Below are positions 16,626-25,362 of a DNA stretch of 64,000 nucleotides, one piece after another. This DNA is from Mucilaginibacter ginsenosidivorax. GTDB lineage: Bacteria > Bacteroidota > Bacteroidia > Sphingobacteriales > Sphingobacteriaceae. How positions within the stretch are numbered: position 1 is the first letter of the stretch; the number at the start of each line of letters is the position of its first letter. The translations under genes and the position numbers were made by a program. The DNA is taken from assembly GCF_007971525.1 (NCBI RefSeq), contig NZ_CP042437.1, positions 5,704,001 to 5,768,000 on the forward strand, in the 5' to 3' direction. The notes under the pieces are model-generated. The model saw nothing but the letters and a program-made list of their open reading frames with translations, did not search any database and was not told where the DNA came from.

Positions 16626-17813
16626 CTAAATAGTAATTTTATAATAAAGGTCAATATGCTGAATCATTTTAGAAAGCCAGTTGCGGATTGATTGAACTGT
16701 CCTGTCTGGAAATGGCTTGTTATTAAAATGATTACGCTGACTTTTTAAGGACGGCTTTTCCGAACGATCCGTTTGGATATGATTGGAAACAAATTCATAC
16801 AGGTAAGATTTAAACTTGGTATTTATAAATCCAACCTCAATAAAAATCCGAAACAGAAACATCAGCTCTGCTAAGGTAACCATGACTTTAAAATAAAATT
16901 TTGAGGGTATTTCGGTGTCAGCAGGTTTAAAGCTTTGTAAATAAATTTTTTCCTTTTCCTCCAGATAATTCAGTTCTGCGCTAATGCTTTCAATTACAGA
17001 AGTCTTTAAAGATTGCACCTGGGGGTCATAAACATATTTCTCCTCTATTCTAACCTGCTTGAAAACTTTTAACAGGTAAAGTAAATCCTGCTGCTGTTCC
17101 TCGAAGCTGGCCTCACTTAGCGTAATCCTTTCAATATATTTTAGAAAATACGCATATACCTGTATGCTGTTAAAATCACGGCGGACAAATAATTTAAATA
17201 ATTCGAGGTCAATGTCACTTTTTGGTGGATTGTCCATAAAATCCGATATCACCGTGACTGTTTTAATTAAAAAATCCCATTGCCGCCAGGTTTTTATTTT
17301 AAACCATTCCGATTTATCTGTAGCCTCATTATAGTTTTTGATTAATTCGATTAATACCGGGTCTGTGTGATGTTCTGTTAAAACCTCAATTAATTGCGAC
17401 CCCCAAAATTTGTCTTTGTCCCTGTGGCGGGAAATAAACTCTTTGGGCAGTATTGCGCCAAAATCAAAGTAGTCGGGAAAATAATTCCTGATATGTTCCA
17501 ACAGGTCAAAAATGCTCATCATCACCCATTCAAACGCCGGCACCAATGGAATTCTGATGTCCTCGCCGTTTTCGAACCCGATGATACCGTCTGCCATATA
17601 GGTTAACTGCGATTGAAGCCCCGAGACATATTGTGATCTTCCGGGTTCATCGGGTATCTGGTGTAATTCGTCCCCTATTTCCCATCGAACCATTAATAAT
17701 GCCTGGCTGACGAAATTCTTTAATTCCTCAAATTCAGTTTCCGATAGGTTTTCAAAATTGTAACCTGAATAGGTCTGAATAAATCCTTTTATTTTTGTTA
17801 ACGAGGCGGCCAT
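16626..17813 (-). CDS. Hypothetical protein of the mobile-element remnant
   Basis: The 395-residue protein has no signal peptide and is acidic, aromatic-rich and mostly helical. Its C-terminal ~90 residues ('VTLAELMFLFRIFIEVGF', 'FVSNHIQTDRSEKPSLKSQR', 'QSIRNWLSKMIQHIDLYYK') look like a recurring C-terminal domain of unknown-function proteins linked to Bacteroidota conjugative transposons. I do not recognise a catalytic motif. It lies convergent to the alpha-CTD-like gene and is separated from the Crp-type regulator by about 240 nt of AT-rich sequence. Confidence 0.6.
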   Translation of the reverse strand: MAASLTKIKGFIQTYSGYNFENLSETEFEELKNFVSQALLMVRWEIGDELHQIPDEPGRSQYVSGLQSQLTYMADGIIGFENGEDIRIPLVPAFEWVMMSIFDLLEHIRNYFPDYFDFGAILPKEFISRHRDKDKFWGSQLIEVLTEHHTDPVLIELIKNYNEATDKSEWFKIKTWRQWDFLIKTVTVISDFMDNPPKSDIDLELFKLFVRRDFNSIQVYAYFLKYIERITLSEASFEEQQQDLLYLLKVFKQVRIEEKYVYDPQVQSLKTSVIESISAELNYLEEKEKIYLQSFKPADTEIPSKFYFKVMVTLAELMFLFRIFIEVGFINTKFKSYLYEFVSNHIQTDRSEKPSLKSQRNHFNNKPFPDRTVQSIRNWLSKMIQHIDLYYKITI

Positions 17814-18056
17814 AGTATTTATATGTCATGGGTAGGTATCCGTATTATTTAGGGGGTAAAGTGCTGTAAAAAAACAGATGTAAAAGAAACGACAAAAATA
17901 TTTATAAATTTCCCCAATAAGGGAATATTGTTTTGCTTAATACGCAAATTTGACAAAAATATGCGTTTTGATAAGGAGTGGCAATTTTGTTGCAACCTGT
18001 TGCCACTTGACCCCTGCTTGCAGATTATAGTTATTTGCTAAAAAATAATAGTAATA

Positions 18057-18632
18057 ATGATTGATGCCGTTGGATTTATACAGCGCCTAAACCGAACCAA
18101 AACACTTTCATTAAAACTCACCAACGTATTAATGGAAGCCTTTAGGACTAACCGGTTTGAAGCACAGGAAACCTTTCTTTCACCAGGTAATTATGCGAGT
18201 TCTATTTATTACATAGAAAACGGATTAGTAAGGGGGGCTATCGAGGGGTCTGCCGAAAAAATAACAACATGGTTCAAACAGAACGGGAGTTTAATTATAC
18301 CACAAGGTCTTATCAATCAGCAGCCAAGCGGAGAATATATTAGCGCAGTAACCAAAACCAGCCTTATTGCGTTGCCTTTTAAAAGCTTAAAAACAATTGG
18401 TGAAACCATACCTGAAGTAATGGAATTGCTGGTTTTATTGGTTGCAGAAACCGCTACCGAGGCGCAATACAGGGAAAAGCTGTTAAGGCTTCCGGCGGCT
18501 AAGGATCGGTACAATTTCCTTTCCGAAAATGAGGATTTTATTTTAAAGAGGATACCCAATTATCTTGCCGCCTCTTACCTGAATGTTACCAAAGAAACAT
18601 TCAGCCGTCTGCATAAGGGCTTACCATATTGA
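18057..18632 (+). CDS. Crp/Fnr family transcriptional regulator
   Basis: The 191-residue protein has an N-terminal cyclic-nucleotide-binding-type barrel ('ETFLSPGNYASSIYYIENGL', then 'GEYISAVTKTSLIALPF'), a dimerisation helix and a C-terminal winged HTH ('YLAASYLNVTKETFSRLHK'). Arg/Glu residues of a classic cAMP pocket are not evident, which is usual in Bacteroidota members of this family. It is co-directional with lanKC and ends 346 nt upstream of it. It could regulate the lanthipeptide genes, but that is positional inference only. Confidence 0.85.
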   Translation: MIDAVGFIQRLNRTKTLSLKLTNVLMEAFRTNRFEAQETFLSPGNYASSIYYIENGLVRGAIEGSAEKITTWFKQNGSLIIPQGLINQQPSGEYISAVTKTSLIALPFKSLKTIGETIPEVMELLVLLVAETATEAQYREKLLRLPAAKDRYNFLSENEDFILKRIPNYLAASYLNVTKETFSRLHKGLPY

Positions 18633-18636
18633 TATT

Positions 18637-18957
18637 CCGTAACTTTTTCATCGGTTTACTTCATTGAATTTTATAATGTTCCACGCTTATTTGTTATTGT
18701 ACCGTAACTTTCATTAAAATAACTTTGTCGAAATTTACTCTATTTTACCGTTGCAAACTACAATTGCCTTATCAATTTCGTGGCCCAAATTTGCAGACTC
18801 AGGCATCAGAAATAAAGTATTTAATAATTATTATTTTCCATCTTTTGTTGATATACCTTATCAATTAGCATAATCTACCGTACAAAATTCACAAAAGAAA
18901 AATGGTGTTTTTTGTACGTTTCCTCAACAAATCCAAACCTCATTGTACCGTAGCTTT
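18637..18957 (+). promoter_or_regulatory. Repeated CCGTAACTTT motifs in the lanKC upstream region
   Basis: The 346-nt gap has no gene but holds CCGTAACTTT at 18637 and 18702 and the variant CCGTAGCTTT from 18948, plus shorter TACCGT cores near 18745 and 18876. The TARCTTT part resembles a -7 promoter element, so these may be stacked promoters, operators or both. Confidence 0.45.
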
Positions 18958-18978
18958 AACTGACAATTAATTAAGTGA

Positions 18979-21591
18979 ATGGAAACATCTGCTATTCCTA
19001 GAACTGATCAGGTAAACTCAGGAACGAAAGCGATCACTGGACCCGGTTTGAATATATCCTCAAATTGGGATTATGAAGCGTTTTTTAAAACCGGGGATGT
19101 AAAATACCATATTTATAGTCCATACATTATAGTTGAACACGAAAGGCCTTATTATGGATGGGTCTTATACCTTTCAGTTATCAGGCAACAGGCGTTCCCT
19201 CTCTTTAACTTGTTAATACCTAAACTCCTGATGGCCGGTGTATCATTTGAGATCCCGGAAAGCGGTGCAGCCCATTCATCGATTTTAGATGGTAGCTTAG
19301 GATATGAGCAAATAGGAAAGGTTATTTGTATTTATCCCTATAATGACGAAAATGCCCTGCTCATAGCTAAAGACCTAATCGAATTGACTAGAGATTTTGC
19401 CGGGCCTGTGATACCTACAGCTATTCATTTACGCAGTATTGTTTATACCGGAATCAATCATGGCGAAGGATTAAATTTTAGCTGGCCATTCTATTCAATT
19501 TCTAAGCCGCTTTATCCGAAAACAAAGAAATGGTTGAAAAAATATTTTATAGTCCAGCAGTTAAAAGGCGATGCAAAAGGCAATGTGTATAAATGCCTGA
19601 ATGTCACAAGATGGACTAATATTCATTGGTGCGTGATTAAACAGGGCTTGGCATACCAATGTGCCGATGATTTTGGCAGGACTATAAAAGACAGGCTTGA
19701 ATGGCAATATGACCTTTTAAAATACTATGAGGGTAAAATCCCTTTACCGAAGGCACTCGAATATTTTGAACAGCAAGGTAATGCCTACCTGGTGACCGAA
19801 TTTATTGAGAGCCTCCATTTATATGATAAAATCCATCAACTTCATCAAGGAACGATGTGGTCAAACATGCCAGTTGAGGCTAAACGTGCATTACTCAAAA
19901 TTCTGTTAGATGTTGTAGCAATTGTAGATCTGTTTCATGATAAGGGTTTGGTTCATCGCGATATTAGTCCTGGAAATTTTTTAGTCCGTGAAGATGGTAC
20001 TGTTGTGGCCATAGACATTGAATTGATTTACGATTATCGTTCGAACAGGCCTAAGCCCCCATACACATTGGGTACGCCTGGCTATATATCTCCGCAGCAA
20101 ATTCAGTTTATGACACCAAATCTGGAAGATGATTATTATGGGCTTGGTGGCTTAATGGTAAAAATCTTTACCGGGATGTCGCCATCAAAATTTCAAGGTA
20201 ATGATGAGGAATCTATTTTCAAGGCCATGAAATTTTTTACAAGTAATAACGCTATTGCATCTCTGGTCAGCAGCTGCTTGGCCTATGATCCCGCATTAAG
20301 ACCAAATATCAATTCTATTCGACACACCCTATTAGTTTATGACGCATTACTGCTAACTAATTTAAATGAGCAAGTCGGTGGGCCACAAATAAAAATTCAC
20401 TCAGAAGAAACGAAGGAAATAAAAGAGGTCATCCAAAAAGGAATAAACGCCTTTGCTCATCCAATAATGATAGATCAGTTTGGACACTGGATTGGTAAAA
20501 CCGCCATAACAGATGGTTTAATAGCCAACGAATTATACAATTGTGAAACAGCCCAGGACTTTGCTAACGGAACAGCAGGAGTTCTTTATATGCTTGCAAA
20601 CGCGGAAAAATTGGGATTTGATCTTGGATCATTAAATTCTACGATCACAAGAAATTTGGAACGTTTGAGCTTGAATTCGGATCGGACTGAAAATGATGAT
20701 ACAGGGTTGTTTTATGGGAGCCCAGGCAAATCAGTTGCAATATGTGCCATGGTAAATGCTGGGCTTTTAGAAAAAACCATTCACTTTCATAACCAAATTT
20801 ATAAAGGGCTTTCTAAACACGATAACGGTGTAAATCTGGCAACAGGCGTGGCTGGCCGCGGCCTTGCGATGTTATATTGTGCATCACGAACCAATCAACG
20901 GTTTTACTATCCGGAACTCAATTCAATTGTTTCAAAAATATTAAAAGAACAACAAACAGATGGATCGTGGCTAATTAAACAGGATCATTCCGATTATAAA
21001 GGAATTAAGATTTTAGGCTTTTCTTATGGAATTGCTGGAATAGTTTATTTCCTAATGATGCATTATTCAATGCACAATGATTTGAAAGTAAAGCAATCTA
21101 TTTTGAAGGCATTATTCTGGCTTTTAAAACAGCGTGTTTCCACTGATGTCCACATGGTATGGCCGCTTAATTCAACAAATGGCGTTATAGATCCCTGGTT
21201 TGAAAACGGCTTTTCGGGGGTGGCCTTTACTTTTATCAAAGCATACGAGATTTTCAAGAATGAAATGTTTAAGGAGGCCGCTTCAGAGGCTTTAAAAAGT
21301 CACCCCCAATTTATTTCCAGCAACTATATCACTATGAATAACGGACTTAGTGGATTAGGTCAGGTTTATATTGAAGCACTTAAAATCTTTGAAGATGATG
21401 AATGGAAAGAGCGCGCAAGGTATATCGTTTATTATTTCATGAATTGTTGCAAAACCGACTTGGATAAAATTACATATTGGCACGAAGAAAATTATACCCG
21501 GCCCTCCGCTGGTTATCTGAATGGAAATGCGGGTATCATTAATTTCCTCATGCACTACTTATACCCTAATAAAATTGAGCTGCCATTCTAA
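18979..21591 (+). CDS. lanKC: Class III lanthipeptide synthetase (LanKC)
   Basis: The 870-residue protein has three domains. An N-terminal lyase-like domain covers about 1-190. A Ser/Thr-kinase-like domain covers about 190-460 with Lys221 in 'CVIKQGL', catalytic HRD at 326-328 followed by 'PGNF', the metal motif D346-I-E ('VAIDIE') and 'GTPGYISPQQ'. A LanC-like cyclase domain covers about 490-870 with repeated Gly motifs. The three usual zinc ligands are absent: the WC motif is W740-F741, CHG is replaced by L847-N848-G, and the His motif is Tyr683. That loss is characteristic of class III enzymes, which phosphorylate, eliminate and cyclise Ser/Thr and Cys to form lanthionine or labionin. A candidate substrate is encoded two genes downstream. 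Confidence 0.88.
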   Translation: METSAIPRTDQVNSGTKAITGPGLNISSNWDYEAFFKTGDVKYHIYSPYIIVEHERPYYGWVLYLSVIRQQAFPLFNLLIPKLLMAGVSFEIPESGAAHSSILDGSLGYEQIGKVICIYPYNDENALLIAKDLIELTRDFAGPVIPTAIHLRSIVYTGINHGEGLNFSWPFYSISKPLYPKTKKWLKKYFIVQQLKGDAKGNVYKCLNVTRWTNIHWCVIKQGLAYQCADDFGRTIKDRLEWQYDLLKYYEGKIPLPKALEYFEQQGNAYLVTEFIESLHLYDKIHQLHQGTMWSNMPVEAKRALLKILLDVVAIVDLFHDKGLVHRDISPGNFLVREDGTVVAIDIELIYDYRSNRPKPPYTLGTPGYISPQQIQFMTPNLEDDYYGLGGLMVKIFTGMSPSKFQGNDEESIFKAMKFFTSNNAIASLVSSCLAYDPALRPNINSIRHTLLVYDALLLTNLNEQVGGPQIKIHSEETKEIKEVIQKGINAFAHPIMIDQFGHWIGKTAITDGLIANELYNCETAQDFANGTAGVLYMLANAEKLGFDLGSLNSTITRNLERLSLNSDRTENDDTGLFYGSPGKSVAICAMVNAGLLEKTIHFHNQIYKGLSKHDNGVNLATGVAGRGLAMLYCASRTNQRFYYPELNSIVSKILKEQQTDGSWLIKQDHSDYKGIKILGFSYGIAGIVYFLMMHYSMHNDLKVKQSILKALFWLLKQRVSTDVHMVWPLNSTNGVIDPWFENGFSGVAFTFIKAYEIFKNEMFKEAASEALKSHPQFISSNYITMNNGLSGLGQVYIEALKIFEDDEWKERARYIVYYFMNCCKTDLDKITYWHEENYTRPSAGYLNGNAGIINFLMHYLYPNKIELPF

Positions 21592-21603
21592 AACGCTAAT
21601 AGC

Positions 21604-22053
21604 ATGAAAAAGCAAGCAATACAAGATTCTCTTTCCGCACTTTTGGTGCTACTGTTTGTGTATGCAAGTTTTAGCAAATATGCCGATTTCAAATACTTTC
21701 AGCAGTCAATGCATCGGCAGCCTTTCCCTAATTGGTTAGTAACCTCCATCATATGGATGCTTCCACCTTTGGAGATCGCTATTGCTGGATTATTAGCTTT
21801 TTCAAGAACAAGACTATTGGGTTTGTACGCCTTTATAATTATAATGAGCTTGTTTACCTTTTATATTGTTGCTATTCTATTGAATTTATTTCCCATAGTG
21901 CCGTGTTCGTGTGGCGGGCTAATACAATCTCTTGGCTGGCTACCACACTTATTTCTCAACCTGTTTTTTATTTTAATTGCTGGTTTAGTACTCAGAATGG
22001 AATTTTTAAATATTAAGAAAGAAAGAAAAAACAGCACCAAAAATCAACGTTAA
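21604..22053 (+). CDS. MauE/DoxX-like integral membrane protein
   Basis: The 149-residue protein has four predicted transmembrane segments (about 11-26, 46-66, 72-98, 112-131) and a PCSCGG motif with Cys101 and Cys103 at the end of helix 3. This is the MauE/DoxX-type layout of membrane proteins that pass reducing equivalents to periplasmic thioredoxin-like partners. It begins 12 nt after lanKC and is surely in the same operon. Its redox job may concern the Cys-containing small peptide downstream or the TlpA protein encoded opposite (inference). Confidence 0.8.
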   Translation: MKKQAIQDSLSALLVLLFVYASFSKYADFKYFQQSMHRQPFPNWLVTSIIWMLPPLEIAIAGLLAFSRTRLLGLYAFIIIMSLFTFYIVAILLNLFPIVPCSCGGLIQSLGWLPHLFLNLFFILIAGLVLRMEFLNIKKERKNSTKNQR

Positions 22054-22055
22054 AA

Positions 22056-22136
22056 ATGTTTATCAAACATAAAAATATTTCACGCGCGAAATCAGGTTTA
22101 CGCCAATCCTGGGTAAAATTGGCTATTAATAATTAA
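22056..22136 (+). CDS. Possible 26-residue peptide ORF
   Basis: A short frame (starting MFIKHKNISRAKSG) starts 2 nt after the MauE-like stop and ends 17 nt before the next ATG. It is basic and has Ser but no Cys, so it cannot by itself be a lanthionine substrate. There is no clear ribosome binding site. Listed for completeness; it is probably spacer. Confidence 0.15.
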   Translation: MFIKHKNISRAKSGLRQSWVKLAINN

Positions 22137-22153
22137 TTTAAAAAAAATCAATT

Positions 22154-22447
22154 ATGAAAAAGATCAGAATGGGCCTAATGGCCTTTGCGGCAATGAGTGG
22201 TATCGGAAGTGCTTTTGCTTTTAACGCGCCCAAAAAACAAATTGGCACTACCTATTATGCAAGCCTAAGTGGTTCAAATCAGGTATGGTCGTTAACACCC
22301 CCATCTGGCAAAAGTTGTCAGTCAGGAAATTCGGTAGCATGTACAATAACTTCGACCTCTCCACAGGCTGACGTTTTGAATACTCAAAACAGCTTTCCGG
22401 ACAATTATACTGTCCAACATGCCAGTGACAATAAAATTTACAGGTAA
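22154..22447 (+). CDS. Small secreted-type Cys/Ser-rich protein; candidate LanKC substrate
   Basis: The 97-residue ORF begins with a Sec-like signal (MKKIRMGLMAFAAMSGIGSA, cleavage after 'AFA'). The middle contains Ser51, Ser54, Ser57, Ser60 and Cys63 spaced exactly three apart, with a second Cys55 and a Thr/Ser-rich stretch 'TITSTS' after Cys63. S-x2-S-x2-5-C is the labionin pattern of class III lanthipeptides. The general form (signal peptide, two Cys, about 90 residues) also resembles small DUF6520-type proteins that accompany MauE-like genes in Bacteroidota without any LanKC, so precursor status is a hypothesis. Last gene of the operon, followed by a terminator. Confidence 0.65.
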   Translation: MKKIRMGLMAFAAMSGIGSAFAFNAPKKQIGTTYYASLSGSNQVWSLTPPSGKSCQSGNSVACTITSTSPQADVLNTQNSFPDNYTVQHASDNKIYR

Positions 22448-22469
22448 TTGCTGGTTTAAGTTAGCGAAT

Positions 22470-22508
22470 AAGACACTGCATTTAGAAGTTTAAATGCAGT
22501 GTCTTTTA
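22470..22508. terminator. Bidirectional terminator between lanKC operon and TlpA gene
   Basis: AAGACACTGCATTT (22470-22483) pairs perfectly with AAATGCAGTGTCTT (22492-22505), followed by TTTATAT. It separates two convergent operons. Confidence 0.9.
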
Positions 22509-22510
22509 TA

Positions 22511-23941
22511 TCAAATTGAATCTAAAATTTGTTTTTTTAGGTTATAACCATTGTCAATTCGAGGATCGGTTGGGTTCTGCATTAATGCGCCAGATTTATC
22601 AATTAAAATCAAAGTTGGGCAGGCATTGATATTGTAATGGAGACAAATAGGATGCTTTAACTCTTTTCCGTTGGTAAAAAGGTTTGTAACATAGTGCGAA
22701 TTATATTTACCCCCATTTATACTTTTAATCCATTGATTTCTTGTTCTATCAATATTTATACTCAAAAAAATCACCGGTCTATTTGCATATGTCTTTTCCA
22801 ATTCCTCTAAGTAAGGAGCAATTTGTATGCAATTTCCACATCCGGTGTACCAAAAATCCATAAGAACAACTTTGCCCTTATAATCTGAAAGTCTATGCAT
22901 TTTACCTATAGTATCTATTAATTTAAAGTTATAAGCTTGTGTCCCGATAAGTCTTGATGATTTGATTTTAAATAAAAGTTTTACAAAGTCATTATTGCGA
23001 ATGAAAGTCAATGCGTCATTTAAAGGCTTTGATAGGTCTTGGTCATCTCCACGGTAATAGTATAAAAGGTTGGTTATCAACCTCTCGCGCAATCTCCCTG
23101 AGTAATTATTTTTTATGAATTTATAACAAGGATTAATGAGAAATGGCCTGTGGCGAACATAGCAAGAATCGAATTGATATTTTAATATTAAAGCGGTAGC
23201 GTATGTTGCAGAATATTGCAGTAGTTCATTCTTATTGAAGAGATATACAGACGAAGGATTAACGATTTCAGGCTTTGGGTAATTAATAACAGTTTTTAGC
23301 GCTATTTGACTCAAAGAATCTCTCGAAAAATTCTGATAGTACCTGGAAACGCCTTCACCATAAAGTTTAAAAAGTATTTGAGCTTTGATAAGTACAAACG
23401 CTTCATTACTAATATCTGGCTTTCGAGTTTCCAATAGTTGGAGTTGGTGACTTGCTGAAATATCAATCTTCATAAATATATTGTTTAGCCCTTCAGGATG
23501 AACTAAATCTTCACCGATTCCCTTCAAATCGCTCTTTTCAATTCTATCAATATCATAAATTACATTCAACTTTTCTGAACCCTTTCCTGTGAAATAGAAT
23601 CCATCGGGAGTTGAGTTAACCGTTATATTATCCCCCTTTTCTATTAGATAACCAATTAACGGCTTTACCTTATGCTTGCTTCCGAATCGGATTTCCGTAT
23701 ATAATGGTATGTTACCGACAGAAATTTTAATGTTAAAGCGATGGTTTAAAATAGGAGCTTTATAAACTTTAAATTCAAATAATGGTTCGGAAAAAGAATA
23801 ACCGTATTTGCTCACAAGAACTATAACAGAATCACCTTTTTCAATTTGGCTTACAGAACCTGAAATTACTGCGTAATCCGATGCGTAAATTCTCATAGCA
23901 GCGCCTACTACCAATAATGTTGTTAATAATATATTCTTCAT
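22511..23941 (-). CDS. TlpA-like thioredoxin-fold protein with N-terminal extension
   Basis: The 476-residue protein has a signal peptide (MKNILLTTLLVVGAAMRIYA), a ~320-residue N-terminal region of DUF4369-like and helical character, and a C-terminal TlpA/AhpC-type domain with redox motif C368-G-N-C371 in 'FWYTGCGNC' and the cis-Pro motif 'NACP' (Pro442). Such periplasmic thiol-disulfide proteins are frequent third genes after susC-susD. CGNC is a non-standard pair of middle residues compared with CxPC. It is the last gene of the three-gene minus-strand operon, 22 nt after susD. Confidence 0.85.
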   Translation of the reverse strand: MKNILLTTLLVVGAAMRIYASDYAVISGSVSQIEKGDSVIVLVSKYGYSFSEPLFEFKVYKAPILNHRFNIKISVGNIPLYTEIRFGSKHKVKPLIGYLIEKGDNITVNSTPDGFYFTGKGSEKLNVIYDIDRIEKSDLKGIGEDLVHPEGLNNIFMKIDISASHQLQLLETRKPDISNEAFVLIKAQILFKLYGEGVSRYYQNFSRDSLSQIALKTVINYPKPEIVNPSSVYLFNKNELLQYSATYATALILKYQFDSCYVRHRPFLINPCYKFIKNNYSGRLRERLITNLLYYYRGDDQDLSKPLNDALTFIRNNDFVKLLFKIKSSRLIGTQAYNFKLIDTIGKMHRLSDYKGKVVLMDFWYTGCGNCIQIAPYLEELEKTYANRPVIFLSINIDRTRNQWIKSINGGKYNSHYVTNLFTNGKELKHPICLHYNINACPTLILIDKSGALMQNPTDPRIDNGYNLKKQILDSI

Positions 23942-23963
23942 TTGATCAATTAGATTTTAAGAA

Positions 23964-25352
23964 TTATCTAACATTCTGTGCAATGCCACTTAATTGAATT
24001 TCATTATCAGGTATAGGCAAAGCATACCGTTTATCATTTGGCGGCAATGAATAAACTACTCCATTGAGATTTCGGGTTAAGGTGATTGCGAACCGGCTAT
24101 CTTTATTAAGTCTTCGCAGGTCTGTCCAGCGTAACCCTCTATAAAGTAACTCCTTTCTTCTTTCCAGGAGAATCTGCTTTAATGCATCATCAGAAGAACT
24201 GGCGGTATAAGGAATAAATGTATTTGATTTCCAACGCTTAACAAGTAATGTATTAAGATCTTTGATGGCATCCGCCGTATTCCCTAACCTTGCATTGCAT
24301 TCAGCTCTAACAAGATAAACTTCATCGGTAGCAATCCCACTAAATGAATACCCTTTTATATCATATGTCCCGCGGAAGTAATAGGCCCCATTGCGAGGCG
24401 TAAAAAACACACTCTTACGCAAATCATTATTTGCATAAGATTTATACAATAGTGTGTCTGCAATCGAAACAGAATTAGGCTGATCATTTGAATACGCTTC
24501 CAAAACGGAATGGAAAATATCTTCCGACAAAAATGTACTGCTTAAATAAGAATTAGTTCCGGGATTTAGGGAGTTATAGTCCACCAATGTATTATAATCG
24601 GAAAGGCAATCATTCGCATACTTATAAGCATTGTTGAAATCACCTATTGCAAGATATACCCTGCTCAATAAAGCGTTAGCTGCCGGTCTTGAAGGAAGAG
24701 TTTTATAAACAGGTATAACAGGCAGTAGTGGCAATGAAATTTTTAAATCTTGAATGACCAGATCATAACATTGCTGTTCTGTTGCCCGTATCGAAGTAAT
24801 GTTCGGGTCAGAATTTAATCGTAAAGGAATCCCTAAATCTGTTGCTGCCGTTTTGACATCATAAGGCAATGCAAACGTTTGAACGAGATTATAAAAGGCA
24901 ATAGAACGATAAAACAATGCAGCTCCTCTAATTTGGTTGGCCTGTGTCTGCTGGCTGGCAGAATATGAAATTTTAGGCAAATAGTCTAAAACGGTATTTG
25001 CGATATAGACCTGCTGATATGGCAAGTTCCAATCCAAAACGACCGAACCTGCGTCATAAAACTCTTTGTCCCATGTGTAAGTGTTCTTTTCCTGCGTTAG
25101 GTACAAGCTTGCCCAATCTGCATCAGTGAAATAGTAATCATCAGTACTCATTTCGCCAAGTGCAGGATCATTTAAATTGAATACTCCTTCGTTATAAAGT
25201 AATGATTGCAAGTCACCTAAGCTTGCAGGGACGGACAACGCCTGATTTGGCTTCGTATCCAAAAAAGCATCTTGCTTTTTACAGCTACCTGTTATCAAAA
25301 GCAAGCAACTAAAACCCACAAAATATATAAATGTTGATATTTGATTTTTCAT
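23964..25352 (-). CDS. SusD/RagB-family nutrient-binding lipoprotein
   Basis: The 462-residue protein has a lipoprotein signal ending 'LLITGSC', then SusD features: 'AAALFYRSIAFYNLVQTFAL'-type TPR region, seen here as 'GAALFYRSIAFYNLVQ', 'LLSRVYLAIGDFNNAYKYA', and the typical C-terminal 'LLERRKELLYRGLRWTDLRR' and 'YALPIPDNEI'. SusD proteins cap the SusC channel and capture substrate at the cell surface. It starts 10 nt after its SusC partner. Substrate class cannot be told; no glycosidase is adjacent. Confidence 0.92.
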   Translation of the reverse strand: MKNQISTFIYFVGFSCLLLITGSCKKQDAFLDTKPNQALSVPASLGDLQSLLYNEGVFNLNDPALGEMSTDDYYFTDADWASLYLTQEKNTYTWDKEFYDAGSVVLDWNLPYQQVYIANTVLDYLPKISYSASQQTQANQIRGAALFYRSIAFYNLVQTFALPYDVKTAATDLGIPLRLNSDPNITSIRATEQQCYDLVIQDLKISLPLLPVIPVYKTLPSRPAANALLSRVYLAIGDFNNAYKYANDCLSDYNTLVDYNSLNPGTNSYLSSTFLSEDIFHSVLEAYSNDQPNSVSIADTLLYKSYANNDLRKSVFFTPRNGAYYFRGTYDIKGYSFSGIATDEVYLVRAECNARLGNTADAIKDLNTLLVKRWKSNTFIPYTASSSDDALKQILLERRKELLYRGLRWTDLRRLNKDSRFAITLTRNLNGVVYSLPPNDKRYALPIPDNEIQLSGIAQNVR

Positions 25353-25362
25353 AATGATCTGT

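Noticed and set aside
14590..17831. 11-nt direct repeat ATGTCATGGGT at 14590 and 17821 as an attachment site
   Set aside because: One such match is expected by chance in a few kilobases of AT-rich DNA; no empty site is available to confirm it.
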